Shown in pieces: positions 25,439 through 33,882 of a stretch of DNA of 64,000 nucleotides. The stretch is from positions 2,356,001-2,420,000 of the forward strand of contig CAVZUK010000003.1 of assembly GCA_963778465.1 (NCBI GenBank), in the 5' to 3' direction. The notes beneath the pieces were generated by a model that saw only the letters and a program-made list of their open reading frames with translations, was not told the origin of the DNA and ran no database searches. The stretch's first letter is position 1. The number at the start of each line of letters is the position of its first letter. The DNA comes from CAVZBW01 sp963778465 (GTDB lineage: Bacteria > Actinomycetota > Acidimicrobiia > Acidimicrobiales > RAAP-2). The translations under genes and the position numbers were made by a program.

Positions 25439-26209
25439 CTACTTGCGCCGGCTCCCCGCCGAGGCCGTGGCCGGCCGAACGAGCAGGCCGCGAAAGATGA
25501 TCTTCTTGAATTCCTTGGTGATCTCCTTCATCGACCGCGGGCCGTCCGGCCGGTACCACTGGTACGTGCCGTTGAGCATCTGCAAGATGCCGATGGCGGC
25601 GATCCGGGCGTCGAGGTCGGCCACGAACACGCCTTGGCGCTGACCGGCCTTCAAGGTGTCCACCAGAAGTTCTTCGTAGGCATCCCGCCGCCGTTGCACC
25701 TGGCGGCGACGGTCCTCGGGCAGGCTCCGGTACTCCGTGGTGAACACCGCCACCTTGGCCGCCAGGTCGCCGGCATCCTGCATGTGCAAGTCGACGAAGA
25801 GCTCGAGCCGATCCACCACGTCGCCGTCGTAGGTGGCCACGAGTTGCGCCTTGGCGTCCGTCCGGGCGTAGATCTCATCGATGATGGCGTAGAGGAGGTC
25901 CTCTTTGGTGTGGATGTAGTGGTAGAGGCTTCCCTTCAGGATCCCGACCGCCCTCGCGATGTCCTCGATGCTCGTCTCCGCGTAGCCCTGAGCCCGGAAG
26001 AGCTCGGCCGACACGTTGATGATCTCCGGGAAGCGCGACACGGGCTCGGGACGTCCGCGAGCCTTTGGTGCGACCAAGAAGTCGGGCTTTTCGATCGCCG
26101 AACCGTCGATCTCGTGACTCCGGGCCGTGCCGGGCGCCGCCGTCCGGGAGGAGGCCCTGCGCCGGGAGCGGCCCGCCGCTTCGGTGCGCGAGGCCTTGGA
26201 GGGGGTCAT
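25439..26209 (-). CDS. TetR-family transcriptional regulator
   Basis: A 256-residue TetR protein. It has an extended basic amino end of about 60 residues before the helix-turn-helix, which includes AQGYAETSIEDIA and GILKGSLYHYIHTKEDLL, the form typical of KstR2/FadR-like TetR repressors in actinomycetes. A 16-base site (CCAACC-N4-GTTTGG, 26267-26282) lies 58 bases upstream. Closely similar sites are upstream of the acyl-CoA ligase gene and in the divergent cyclase/aldo-keto reductase promoter. It therefore probably controls these genes, and perhaps senses a CoA thioester (inference). Confidence 0.9.
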   Translation of the reverse strand: MTPSKASRTEAAGRSRRRASSRTAAPGTARSHEIDGSAIEKPDFLVAPKARGRPEPVSRFPEIINVSAELFRAQGYAETSIEDIARAVGILKGSLYHYIHTKEDLLYAIIDEIYARTDAKAQLVATYDGDVVDRLELFVDLHMQDAGDLAAKVAVFTTEYRSLPEDRRRQVQRRRDAYEELLVDTLKAGQRQGVFVADLDARIAAIGILQMLNGTYQWYRPDGPRSMKEITKEFKKIIFRGLLVRPATASAGSRRK

Positions 26210-26254
26210 GACCCGAACGAGCCTTGCAGATACTCGGCGGTCCGGCAAGCGAAG

Positions 26255-26282
26255 GGTTGGTTCGAGCCAACCTTTGGTTTGG
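26255..26282. promoter_or_regulatory. Operator cluster upstream of the second TetR gene
   Basis: Two overlapping inverted repeats are visible: GGTTGG-N6-CCAACC (26255-26272) and CCAACC-TTTG-GTTTGG (26267-26282). The second matches 12 of 16 positions of the site at 32848-32863. It lies between the aldehyde dehydrogenase stop and the TetR start. Autoregulation is inferred from position. Confidence 0.55.
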
Positions 26283-26310
26283 TACGGGCGGAGTGCTCCC
26301 CCGGGTAGCG

Positions 26311-27744
26311 CTACGACGTCGCGGGCCGTCGGTGGGACCAGACCACTTGCAGCTCGGAATACGACTCCAAGCCCGCCAGCCCTTGCTCGAGGCCGAGGCC
26401 ACTGCATTTGTGACCGCCAAAGGGGATCTCGACCGCCAGGTTGGCGTGGGTGTTGACCCATGCCGTGCCGCATTCGAGGCGGCGGGCGGCGGCGACTCCC
26501 CGCTCCTCGTCCTCCGTCCAGACCGAACCCCCAAGACCGAAGCTGGTGGCATTGGCGCGAGCGATCGCATCGTCGAGGCGCCTGTAGGTGATGATCGGCA
26601 ACGCCGGCCCGAACTGCTCCTCGTCCACCAACCGGCTGCCGTCGGTCAGCCCGGCGATGATGGTCGGGCTGAAAAAGTTGCCCGGACCGGCCAAGGGACC
26701 GCCGCCCGCCACCGCCACCCCGCCCCGGGCCAAGGCGTCCTCGACCAACTCGCGCACCCGTTGGAACTGGGAGGGATTGTTGATGGGGCCCATCTGGACT
26801 CCCTGCTCGGTCCCTCGTCCGACTCGGACGCCGGCGGCCAGCTCCGCCAGGGCTGCCACGAATTCGTCCGCCAGGGTCTCGGGGACGTAGACCCGCTTGA
26901 TGCCCGCACAGACCTGCCCGCAGTTGCCGAAGGCCCGCCAAAAGAGTCGCTTCGCCGTCCGCACCGGGTCCGCGTCATCGAGGACGACCGCGGCGTCGTT
27001 TCCCCCGAGCTCGAGCGTGACCCGCTTGAGGTCGCGTCCGGCGATCGCGGCCACCTCTCGGCCGGTGCTCGTCGAACCGGTCAGACTGACCTTGCGAACC
27101 CGCGGGTCGGCGACCAGATGGCGGCCGAGCGTGTCGCTGCCCGAGATCACGTTGACCACCCCGGCGGGGAACGCCTCGCCGAGCACGGTTCCAACCCGCA
27201 GCGTCGTCAACGGGGTGAAGGGAGAGGGCTTCAGGACGACCGGGTTGCCGGCAGCCAGCGCGGGCGCCAGCTTGCAGGCGGCGGTCGTCACCGGGAAGTT
27301 CCACGGCGTGATGGCCGCAACGGTCCCGACGGGTCGACGGGTGAGCACCACACGGCCCGTTTCGTCGTCCCGGACCAACGATTCGGGAGGGTCCAAGTCT
27401 GCGTAGTAGTCCAGGCAATCGGCCGCCCACTCCACCTCCATCCGAGAGTCGGCAAGCGGCTTTCCCTGCTCGTCGGTCAAAAGGCTGGCCAGCTCCTCGG
27501 CCGATCTCCGCAGGGCCGCGGCCCCTTCGCGCAGCCCGGCGCGGCGCGCCAAGGGATCGTCTGCCCAGCCGGCGGCGGCGGAAGCCGCTGCCCCGAGCGC
27601 TCGATCGAGCTCGGCCTGCGAGCACTCGGGCGCGTAGCCCACCACGTCCCCCGTGGCGGGGTTCCGCACGGCGAAGGTGTCGTCGTGGACGACCGACCGG
27701 CCGCCGACGGTCATGGGATGAATGCTCGAAGGCCCCTGCCTCAC
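26311..27744 (-). CDS. NAD(P)-dependent aldehyde dehydrogenase
   Basis: A 477-residue aldehyde dehydrogenase that would oxidise an aldehyde to the acid. Motifs are TPWNFP, the catalytic Glu in LELGGND, the catalytic Cys near 279 in CGQVC, and PFGGHKCSG near the end. The GTG at 27744 overlaps the SDR stop in GTGA; the ATG at 27714 is an alternative with no better ribosome site. It follows an SDR and precedes a TetR gene. SDR then ALDH is the usual order for alcohol to aldehyde to acid, although these SDRs more often act on secondary alcohols. Confidence 0.92.
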   Translation of the reverse strand: MRQGPSSIHPMTVGGRSVVHDDTFAVRNPATGDVVGYAPECSQAELDRALGAAASAAAGWADDPLARRAGLREGAAALRRSAEELASLLTDEQGKPLADSRMEVEWAADCLDYYADLDPPESLVRDDETGRVVLTRRPVGTVAAITPWNFPVTTAACKLAPALAAGNPVVLKPSPFTPLTTLRVGTVLGEAFPAGVVNVISGSDTLGRHLVADPRVRKVSLTGSTSTGREVAAIAGRDLKRVTLELGGNDAAVVLDDADPVRTAKRLFWRAFGNCGQVCAGIKRVYVPETLADEFVAALAELAAGVRVGRGTEQGVQMGPINNPSQFQRVRELVEDALARGGVAVAGGGPLAGPGNFFSPTIIAGLTDGSRLVDEEQFGPALPIITYRRLDDAIARANATSFGLGGSVWTEDEERGVAAARRLECGTAWVNTHANLAVEIPFGGHKCSGLGLEQGLAGLESYSELQVVWSHRRPATS

Positions 27745-28544
27745 GTCTCGTCCCCCGGGGAGCCGGCCGCCAGCCATTGTCCGCAGTCGACCCGGATCGC
27801 CTGGCCCGTGACCGGCCGGGAAAGGTCAGAGGCCAGGTAGACGACGGTGCCCGCGACCTCGCTGGACGGCGGCAGGTAGCCGAGCGCGGTGGTGGCGAAC
27901 TGCTGGCGCACCACCTCTTCGAAAGAGAGGCCCGACTGCTTGGCCAGCCCCTCGAAGTACCGCTGGAGCGCCCGTCCCCAGATGGGGCCGGGCAGCACGC
28001 TGTTGACCCGGATGCCGTCGCGACCGAGCTCGTGGGCCAGGTGGCGGGTGGCGTGCAGGAGCGCCGACTTGGACAACCCGTAGCCCCCGAAGCCCTCCAC
28101 GACGACCTGCGAGACGTTGGTGTTGATCATGATGATGCGACCTTCGCCCCGGGCGCGCAGGTGGGGCACCGCCGCCTTCGTCATGTTGAGGGTTCCCAGC
28201 AGGTTGACCTCGACCGCCGTGCGTAGCGACCCGGGGTCGGAGTCGGCGAGTAGCGCAGGCTCACCGCCGTGGGCGGCATTGTTGACCAGGATGTCGACGC
28301 CCGCGAAGGCCTCCGCAGCCGCTGCGGCGAGCGCCTCGCACTGGGCCGGATCGGTGATGTCGGTGGGCACCGTTCGCACCTTGCTGCCCAGCGCGCTCAC
28401 CTCGTCGGCCACGGCATCGAGGGTTCGCTGGCGCCGAGCGCCGAGGACGAGATCCGCCCCTTCGCGCGCCAGAGCCAGGGCGACGTCGCGGCCCATGCCG
28501 GGTCCCACCCCGGCGAGCACGGCGACCCGTCCCTTCAGCAGCAT
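27741..28544 (-). CDS. SDR-family oxidoreductase, variant active site
   Basis: A 267-residue short-chain dehydrogenase with GVGPGMG in the cofactor loop, NNAAHGG, and YGLSK. In the stretch where the catalytic Ser usually stands (12-13 residues before Tyr), this protein reads INTNVS, with Thr and Asn at those positions. The signature near the end is VDCGQW, not VDGG. It may still be active with Thr. The VOC gene upstream ends 25 bases before its start, and the ALDH start overlaps its stop. Confidence 0.88.
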   Translation of the reverse strand: MLLKGRVAVLAGVGPGMGRDVALALAREGADLVLGARRQRTLDAVADEVSALGSKVRTVPTDITDPAQCEALAAAAAEAFAGVDILVNNAAHGGEPALLADSDPGSLRTAVEVNLLGTLNMTKAAVPHLRARGEGRIIMINTNVSQVVVEGFGGYGLSKSALLHATRHLAHELGRDGIRVNSVLPGPIWGRALQRYFEGLAKQSGLSFEEVVRQQFATTALGYLPPSSEVAGTVVYLASDLSRPVTGQAIRVDCGQWLAAGSPGDET

Positions 28545-28569
28545 GGGCGCATCGGCACCCCGGGCGGGG

Positions 28570-29025
28570 TCAATCCCTTTCCTCGTGCCGGAGAACCTCG
28601 AGCAGGTTGCCCTCGGGATCCTGGAAGAAGAGGGCCCGCACCCGCGCCGGACCGACCCCTCCGCCGTGGGGCTCACCCAGGACCTTCACGCCCCGGTCGA
28701 GAAGGTACCGATAGGTGGCGTCCACGTCGTCGACGAGGAGGCCGATCCGGGCGATGCCGATGTCGCGCGGAGCGGCGACGCGGTCGTCACCGTCCTCCGC
28801 CCACTCGATCAGCTCGACGTAGGGGCCTCGGTCGCGGCCACCGACGCAGAGCACTTCGGTGCGGGCTCCTCGCCGGCCCGGATAGCCCATGGTCTCGAAC
28901 ACGGCGCCCGAGTCCGGCGTGCCGCCGCTCACCACGGTCTCGAACCCGAGGACCTCCTTGTAGAAGGGCAGCATCACGTCGAGGTCTCGGCAGTTGATGT
29001 TGACGTGGTTGAGTCGGCGGATCAC
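28570..29025 (-). CDS. VOC/glyoxalase-like protein
   Basis: A 151-residue vicinal-oxygen-chelate fold protein with two beta-alpha-beta3 units. Candidate metal residues are His7 in LNHVNI, Glu in PYVELIEW and Glu near the end in LLEVLR. Family members include lyases, isomerases, dioxygenases and methylmalonyl-CoA epimerase. The GTG start overlaps the stop of the preceding AttH-like gene in GTGA. A second VOC protein is at 46431. Confidence 0.87.
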   Translation of the reverse strand: MIRRLNHVNINCRDLDVMLPFYKEVLGFETVVSGGTPDSGAVFETMGYPGRRGARTEVLCVGGRDRGPYVELIEWAEDGDDRVAAPRDIGIARIGLLVDDVDATYRYLLDRGVKVLGEPHGGGVGPARVRALFFQDPEGNLLEVLRHEERD

Positions 29026-30038
29026 CGCGGTCTCTCCCGGGGTAAGCCTTTGCGCTCGGCATGCTCACGCATCCGAAAGATGTCCCAGTGCCACTTGTAG
29101 TCTCCCCACCCCACCTCGCCCTCCCAGTCCCATCGGACGACCGCCGTGACGGCATAGGAGCCGCTCATCACGTCGCTGGTCCATGCCACCGGGGTACCGG
29201 AGAGCCGGTAGGACCGGCCGAGGGTGTCCTCGAGCTCGTAGGAGAGCCGGGAGATGCGCCAGTCGTCGTACTCGTAGCGGCCCGTTCCGGCCTTGAGGCC
29301 GAGCGTCGTGCCGTCTCGGACCACGTAGCCATGGGTCACCTGGCCCACCTCCAGCGGGTCGTTGCGGGTCTGCACATGGAAGCTCAGTTGCCGACCGAAA
29401 TGGCCCTCGTCGAAGTTGCCGCAGATGTTGTGGCCCCACTCCCGGCGGGGGCTCCATGAGTGGTCGCGGTTCGAGGGGAAATCCACTCTGTAGGTGACGC
29501 CGTTCACCCGTACGGTTCCCGTCACCCACATGGTCTGATCGATGTGACCGGTCTCGACGTCCGGCGTGCCGGCCGGACGGTGAAAGCTGGCGTACCCGGC
29601 CCCGGCGCCCTCCACCTGGCTCTCGGAGGCCGGGACGGGGGGGCTCAGGGCCACCAGGTCCAGGTCGAAGACCGTGTCGGCGCGGCCCTCGTAGCGGACC
29701 TCCCACCGTGTGAGCGGCTCGGTCATCCGGACCTTCAGCCCGTTGGCCAGCCGGTAGTCGTCGAGGTCGTCGGGCGGCATGGGGAGATGTACCCGGTCGT
29801 CGAAGTAGTCGAGGTCCAGCACGGTCTGGCAGGGTCCGCTGTAGACCGAGATCGGCGACCGCACCACCCCGAGGTTGGTGCGGAACAGGGCGTAGACCGA
29901 TCCTCGCAGGCGGGCCTCCGGTACGAAGAAGCCGAACCAGTTGGTCTCCGTCCACGTGGCGTCCCGGTAGGCGGGTCGGTGCAAGAGAAGGTCACGCTTC
30001 CCGGTCACACCAACCAGGGCTTGCTCAGGTTCGGGCAT
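29022..30038 (-). CDS. AttH/CrtC-like beta-barrel protein, function unknown
   Basis: A 338-residue protein rich in Trp, Tyr and beta-strand patterns, with TETNWFGFFVPEARL near the start and RDHSWSPR in the middle. It resembles the double-lipocalin proteins of the AttH/hydroxyneurosporene-synthase group that often occur in actinobacterial catabolic clusters; this is a tentative fit. Such proteins may bind or hydrate hydrophobic compounds, but no reaction is assigned. Start chosen at the ATG overlapping the ligase stop by 14 bases. It sits between an acyl-CoA ligase and a VOC gene. Confidence 0.7.
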   Translation of the reverse strand: MPEPEQALVGVTGKRDLLLHRPAYRDATWTETNWFGFFVPEARLRGSVYALFRTNLGVVRSPISVYSGPCQTVLDLDYFDDRVHLPMPPDDLDDYRLANGLKVRMTEPLTRWEVRYEGRADTVFDLDLVALSPPVPASESQVEGAGAGYASFHRPAGTPDVETGHIDQTMWVTGTVRVNGVTYRVDFPSNRDHSWSPRREWGHNICGNFDEGHFGRQLSFHVQTRNDPLEVGQVTHGYVVRDGTTLGLKAGTGRYEYDDWRISRLSYELEDTLGRSYRLSGTPVAWTSDVMSGSYAVTAVVRWDWEGEVGWGDYKWHWDIFRMREHAERKGLPRERPR

Positions 30039-31629
30039 CGGCCACGCGTGTACCGCCGGGCACCCCAATCAAGGGCGCCGGTCCGTGACGCCGGCGAAGC
30101 GCCCGCTTGTCGATCTTGCCGCTCTCGAGGTGGGGGAGCTCGGTCACCACCTCGAACGAGCGTGGCACCTTGTACGAGGCGAGGTGTTGGTGGCAGTGGG
30201 CGACCAGCTCGTCCACGGAGAACGACTCGGGCTCCCTCACCACCAGGTCGGCGTGGACCCGTTCCCCCCAGACGTCGTCCGGCAGGCCGTAGACCGCGCT
30301 CTCGAACACGGCGTCGGCGCTCTCCAGGGCAGCCTCCACCTCGGCGGGGTAGACGTTGATCCCGCCGGAGATCACCATGTCCTTCTTGCGATCGCAGATG
30401 TAGAAGTACCCCTCCTCGTCGAAGTACGCCACGTCGCCGACCGTGTGGGCGTCGCCGCGGTGCTCCGCCCGGTACTTGTCCGGGTCCCCGTGATACGTGC
30501 GGAAGGTGCTGCCGCCGCGCACGTAGAGCAGGCCGGGAACCATGGGCTCGGTGATCTCCCGGCCGTCGTCGTCGACCAGGAGCACCTCGACGCCCGGGGC
30601 CGCCTGCCCGCACGAACCGGGCTTGCGGCGCTGGTCCTCCGGACGCAGGATCGTGTTGGTCCCGAGCTCGGTGGAGCCGTAGACCTCCCACAGGGAATCC
30701 TCGGGAAAGTCCTCGAGGTAGGCCAGCTTCAGGGCATAGGGCCAGGAGGCGGCGCCGGCGAGCATGGTACGGATGCTGGAGCGGTCGTAGCGGCGCTTGG
30801 TCTCCGCCGGCAGGTTGCAGACCAGCCGCATGGGGGCCGGGGCGCTGTAGGAGGTGGTGACCTTGTACCTGTCGACCAGTCGAAGCCAGTCCTCGGGGTC
30901 GAACCGCTCTTGGACGATGACCGTGTTGCCCTGCGAGACGACGAGGTCGGCAAAGGACAGCGGACCGCCGTGCGACATGGATCCCGCCGGAAGGTAGACG
31001 TCCTCCCCGTCGCCGATGTGCATCATGGCCAGGTGCTCTCGCAGGCGCTCGCGTTGCTCGGGTGAGGTCAGGAGGTCCCGCACCGCGCCCTTGGGACGGC
31101 CGGTGGTGCCCGACGTGTAGATGATGGTGGCCGCACCTTCCGTCGCTGCGTCGACCGACGGTTCGTCCGTACCGGCGCCGTCGAGGAACTCCTCGGCCGA
31201 GACCTGGCCGGTCTGCGGCTCCCCGCCGAAGACCACCACCCGCCGCACTTCGGGCGCCTCTCTGTCGATGCCGTCGAACAGCCCACCAAACTCGGCGGCC
31301 ACCCACAGCAGGACGGCCTCGGAGTCCCGGACGATCCAGCTGGACTCCTCGCGCCGGAGGTGGTGATTGAGCGGCACCGCCACGGCCCGCGCCTTGCGGG
31401 CCGCGTGCTGCATCCGCAACACCTCGATGGAGGTGCGCCCGCACCAGATCACCCGCTGGCCGGGCTGCACGCCGGCCTCGACCATGGCGTTGGCCAACCG
31501 GTTGACGTCGCGATTGAGCTCACCGAAGGTCACGACCCGCACCGGACCGTCGGGTCGGTCGGCGATCAGGGCAGGCTTGTCGGGGCGTTCGGCGGCGTAG
31601 CGTGAAAGAAAGTCCTCCTCCACCGGCAC
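30025..31629 (-). CDS. AMP-dependent acyl-CoA ligase
   Basis: A 534-residue adenylate-forming ligase. The phosphate loop YTSGTTGRPKG lies near 171-181, with YGSTE later. The hinge region and the late Lys (SGKIDKR) are in place. It would activate a carboxylic acid to its AMP ester and then CoA thioester. The GTG start is preceded by GAGAGG. It heads a leftward operon with the AttH-like, VOC, SDR and ALDH genes. An operator-like site at 31681-31696 lies just upstream, shared with two other promoters. Confidence 0.93.
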   Translation of the reverse strand: MPVEEDFLSRYAAERPDKPALIADRPDGPVRVVTFGELNRDVNRLANAMVEAGVQPGQRVIWCGRTSIEVLRMQHAARKARAVAVPLNHHLRREESSWIVRDSEAVLLWVAAEFGGLFDGIDREAPEVRRVVVFGGEPQTGQVSAEEFLDGAGTDEPSVDAATEGAATIIYTSGTTGRPKGAVRDLLTSPEQRERLREHLAMMHIGDGEDVYLPAGSMSHGGPLSFADLVVSQGNTVIVQERFDPEDWLRLVDRYKVTTSYSAPAPMRLVCNLPAETKRRYDRSSIRTMLAGAASWPYALKLAYLEDFPEDSLWEVYGSTELGTNTILRPEDQRRKPGSCGQAAPGVEVLLVDDDGREITEPMVPGLLYVRGGSTFRTYHGDPDKYRAEHRGDAHTVGDVAYFDEEGYFYICDRKKDMVISGGINVYPAEVEAALESADAVFESAVYGLPDDVWGERVHADLVVREPESFSVDELVAHCHQHLASYKVPRSFEVVTELPHLESGKIDKRALRRRHGPAPLIGVPGGTRVADART

Positions 31630-31680
31630 GCCTCTCGTGTCCCCCTAGGTCTCGGTCCACCCCGCAGGGATGGGACACTC

Positions 31681-31696
31681 CCAAACCACTGTTAGG
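31681..31696. promoter_or_regulatory. CCAAAC-N4-GTTAGG operator upstream of the ligase operon
   Basis: CCAAACCACTGTTAGG lies 52 bases before the ligase start, in the 117-base gap after the cyclase gene. It has the same half-sites as 32848-32863 and is close to 26267-26282. The halves CCAAAC and GTTAGG are near-inverted copies. Control by the TetR protein at 25439 is inferred. Confidence 0.55.
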
Positions 31697-31746
31697 CACC
31701 CTACCCACCCCGGAGTTGGCGCACCAGCGGTTGGGCGCTCCCGCGG

Positions 31747-32754
31747 TTACCTGACGGCAATGGCGTGGGGCGGGGAGGCCACGCCGCTCACGAGGTGGAG
31801 TGGCGCCGACGTCAAGAGCGCCTCGTAGCGGCCATCGGCCGCGCAGTCGTCGGCCAGCGCGGCCAAGTCCCAGAGCTCGCCGATGGGCAGTCCGAGCAAG
31901 GGGAGGAGCGAGAAGTGCAGGGAGAGCTCCGCGATGGTCACCGGGTCGCGGCGGAGCACGGCCCGCTGCTCGGGTGACGCCAAGGCGGCCGGGGGCCACG
32001 CTTCGAGAGCCGGATTATCCGCCGCCACGGCCGCCACGTGGAGATCCCACAGCAGCCGGGACGTCGCCGGGCCGGCCCGGAGGCCCGGCGACCGGAATCG
32101 GTGGGCCAGGTCGGCGCGCCCTTGCGGATCCAGCCGCCGATACCACTCGACCCACCCGGTGCGGAGCAGCATGACGTCACCGGGCCGCACCTCGGAGCCT
32201 TGGAGCTCCAGGGTCCCGGCGACATCTTCGGGCTCGATGGGATCGGTCGCGGTCATGTCGAGCGGGCGTCCCTGGGCGACCCGGTAGCGACCCACGTCGA
32301 CCAGGACCGCACGACCGACGATCCCCCTGGCTGCCCAGTGGTGGATGCCGTGGTGCTCGTCGGCCACCCCGTTGTAGAAGCCGTACCGGGGATGACGGAT
32401 GTGACGGAATCCGTCCCATTGGCTGGAGGACTGCGTGTTCCAGCTGGACAGCTCCTCGTCGTGGCCGAGGTCGCCCTCGATCCATGCGACCTCGTGCACC
32501 AACCTCGAGCGACCGGCCAACGGGGGGTCCGGTTCGGTGAGGGGAAGGTCCAAGGGGAACACCGTCCCCCTCCGAACCGCCTCCAGTCCCCGTTTGACGA
32601 CCTCGTCGGTCAACAGGTTGAGGCAGCCGTACGTGTCGTGCTCTCCCCAGAGCCCCCACGACGATCCCGGTGGCACGCCCGGGCGTACCAAGAGCTCGTC
32701 GTAGGTTGGGAGCTCGTCGGAGGTTGGCAGCCGCTCGCCCGACGCTCGCTCCAT
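31747..32754 (-). CDS. Cyclase-family hydrolase
   Basis: A 335-residue Cyclase-family protein. It shares WGLWGEHDTYGCLNLLT near the start and GDVMLLRTGWVEWY with the other two. The metal loop here is SSSQWDGFRHIRHPRYG, and HHGIHHW follows, giving a His-rich but non-classical site. Likely a metal-dependent hydrolase of a cyclic or amide intermediate. A short repeat in the first residues (PTSDELPTYDEL) is visible. It is divergent from the aldo/keto reductase gene and shares a promoter region with an operator-like site. Confidence 0.85.
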   Translation of the reverse strand: MERASGERLPTSDELPTYDELLVRPGVPPGSSWGLWGEHDTYGCLNLLTDEVVKRGLEAVRRGTVFPLDLPLTEPDPPLAGRSRLVHEVAWIEGDLGHDEELSSWNTQSSSQWDGFRHIRHPRYGFYNGVADEHHGIHHWAARGIVGRAVLVDVGRYRVAQGRPLDMTATDPIEPEDVAGTLELQGSEVRPGDVMLLRTGWVEWYRRLDPQGRADLAHRFRSPGLRAGPATSRLLWDLHVAAVAADNPALEAWPPAALASPEQRAVLRRDPVTIAELSLHFSLLPLLGLPIGELWDLAALADDCAADGRYEALLTSAPLHLVSGVASPPHAIAVR

Positions 32755-32847
32755 CGAGGTCCTGCTTACTAGACGCCCCTGTGGCTCGCATCTCGGGCGC
32801 GCTATCGTGACCCGCCGGAAGCCAATCGAGCGTGCGTTTAGTCCGAT

Positions 32848-32863
32848 CCAAACACTGGTTAGG
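32848..32863. promoter_or_regulatory. CCAAAC-N4-GTTAGG operator in the cyclase/AKR divergent promoter
   Basis: CCAAACACTGGTTAGG lies in the 135-base gap between the divergent cyclase and aldo/keto reductase genes. It has the same half-sites and spacing as 31681-31696. It is therefore part of a family of three sites within about 6.6 kb, and marks these genes as probably co-regulated. Confidence 0.55.
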
Positions 32864-32889
32864 TCCACGGACGCGATCGGAGGCGGCGG

Positions 32890-33882
32890 GTGGAGCAGCG
32901 ACAGCTCGGAACCGGGCCAGCGTCCCTCACCGTGTCGGCCGTCGGCATGGGGGGTGTGGCCATGAGCGGCGGGTACGGACCCGTGACGCCGGAACGCTTC
33001 GCCGCCGTGGTCGCCAGGGCGATGGAGCTCGGCGTGACCCTCTTCGACACCGCCGAGTACTACGGGGGCGACGCCGGGGAGACCGCACTCGGCCAGGCGC
33101 TCCGTGGCCATCGGGACGAGGTCGTCATCTCCACCAAGTTCGGGATGCGCCGCGATCAGACCGGCGGTCCCTTCATCGACGGCAGCCCGGAGTACATCGC
33201 ACGGGCTTGCGAGGCGTCGCTGGTCCGGCTCGGCACCGAACCCATCGACCTCTACCACCTGGCTCGGATCGATCCGTTCGTCCCGGTGGAGGAGAGCGTC
33301 GGCGCCATGTCGCAGCTGGTGGCGGAGGGCAAGGTCCGGTACCTGGGCGTGTGCGAGGCGGGCCCTACGACCCTCGCAAGGGCGCACGCCACCCACCCCA
33401 TCACCTCGGTGCAGACGGAGTACTCGCTCCTCGAGCGCCACGTGGAGGCGGCCATCCTCCCCGCCGCACGCCGCCTGGGGATCGGGTTCATCGCCTACTG
33501 CCCCTTGAGCCGCGGCCTCGTTGCGAAGCGCTTCTCCTCGCTCGACGAGCTGACCGAGGGCGATTGGCGCCGCCTGATGGAGCGCTTCCAGGGCGATGCC
33601 TTCTCGCACAACCGACGACTGGTGAACGGTGCCGACCAGCTGGCGGCGACCAGGGGGGCGAGCACCGCCCAGATCGCCCTGGCGTGGTTGCTCGCGCAGG
33701 GCGAGGACGTGGTGCCCATACCGGGCACCTCCTCTCTCGAGCACGTGGAGGAGGACGCCGCGGCCAGCTCCCTCGGGCTCCGCGAGGACGAGGTCGAGCG
33801 ATTGAGTGCCGGCGTGCCGGCGGGCAGCGTCCGTGGGCTGCGTTATCCCGAGTCCCTGATGGCCGGGATCAACCGTGAATGA
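32890..33882 (+). CDS. Aldo/keto reductase with altered catalytic tetrad
   Basis: A 330-residue TIM-barrel aldo/keto reductase that would use NADPH. Asp and Tyr are in FDTAEYYG and Lys in STKFG. The catalytic His, normally in YYxHR, is replaced: the segment reads Y122-H123-L124-A125-R126, with Ala at the His position and a His two residues earlier. The NADP-binding end IPGTSSLEHVEED is normal. The GTG start is not preceded by a strong ribosome site. Its last 8 bases overlap the zinc dehydrogenase gene. Confidence 0.88.
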   Translation: MEQRQLGTGPASLTVSAVGMGGVAMSGGYGPVTPERFAAVVARAMELGVTLFDTAEYYGGDAGETALGQALRGHRDEVVISTKFGMRRDQTGGPFIDGSPEYIARACEASLVRLGTEPIDLYHLARIDPFVPVEESVGAMSQLVAEGKVRYLGVCEAGPTTLARAHATHPITSVQTEYSLLERHVEAAILPAARRLGIGFIAYCPLSRGLVAKRFSSLDELTEGDWRRLMERFQGDAFSHNRRLVNGADQLAATRGASTAQIALAWLLAQGEDVVPIPGTSSLEHVEEDAAASSLGLREDEVERLSAGVPAGSVRGLRYPESLMAGINRE

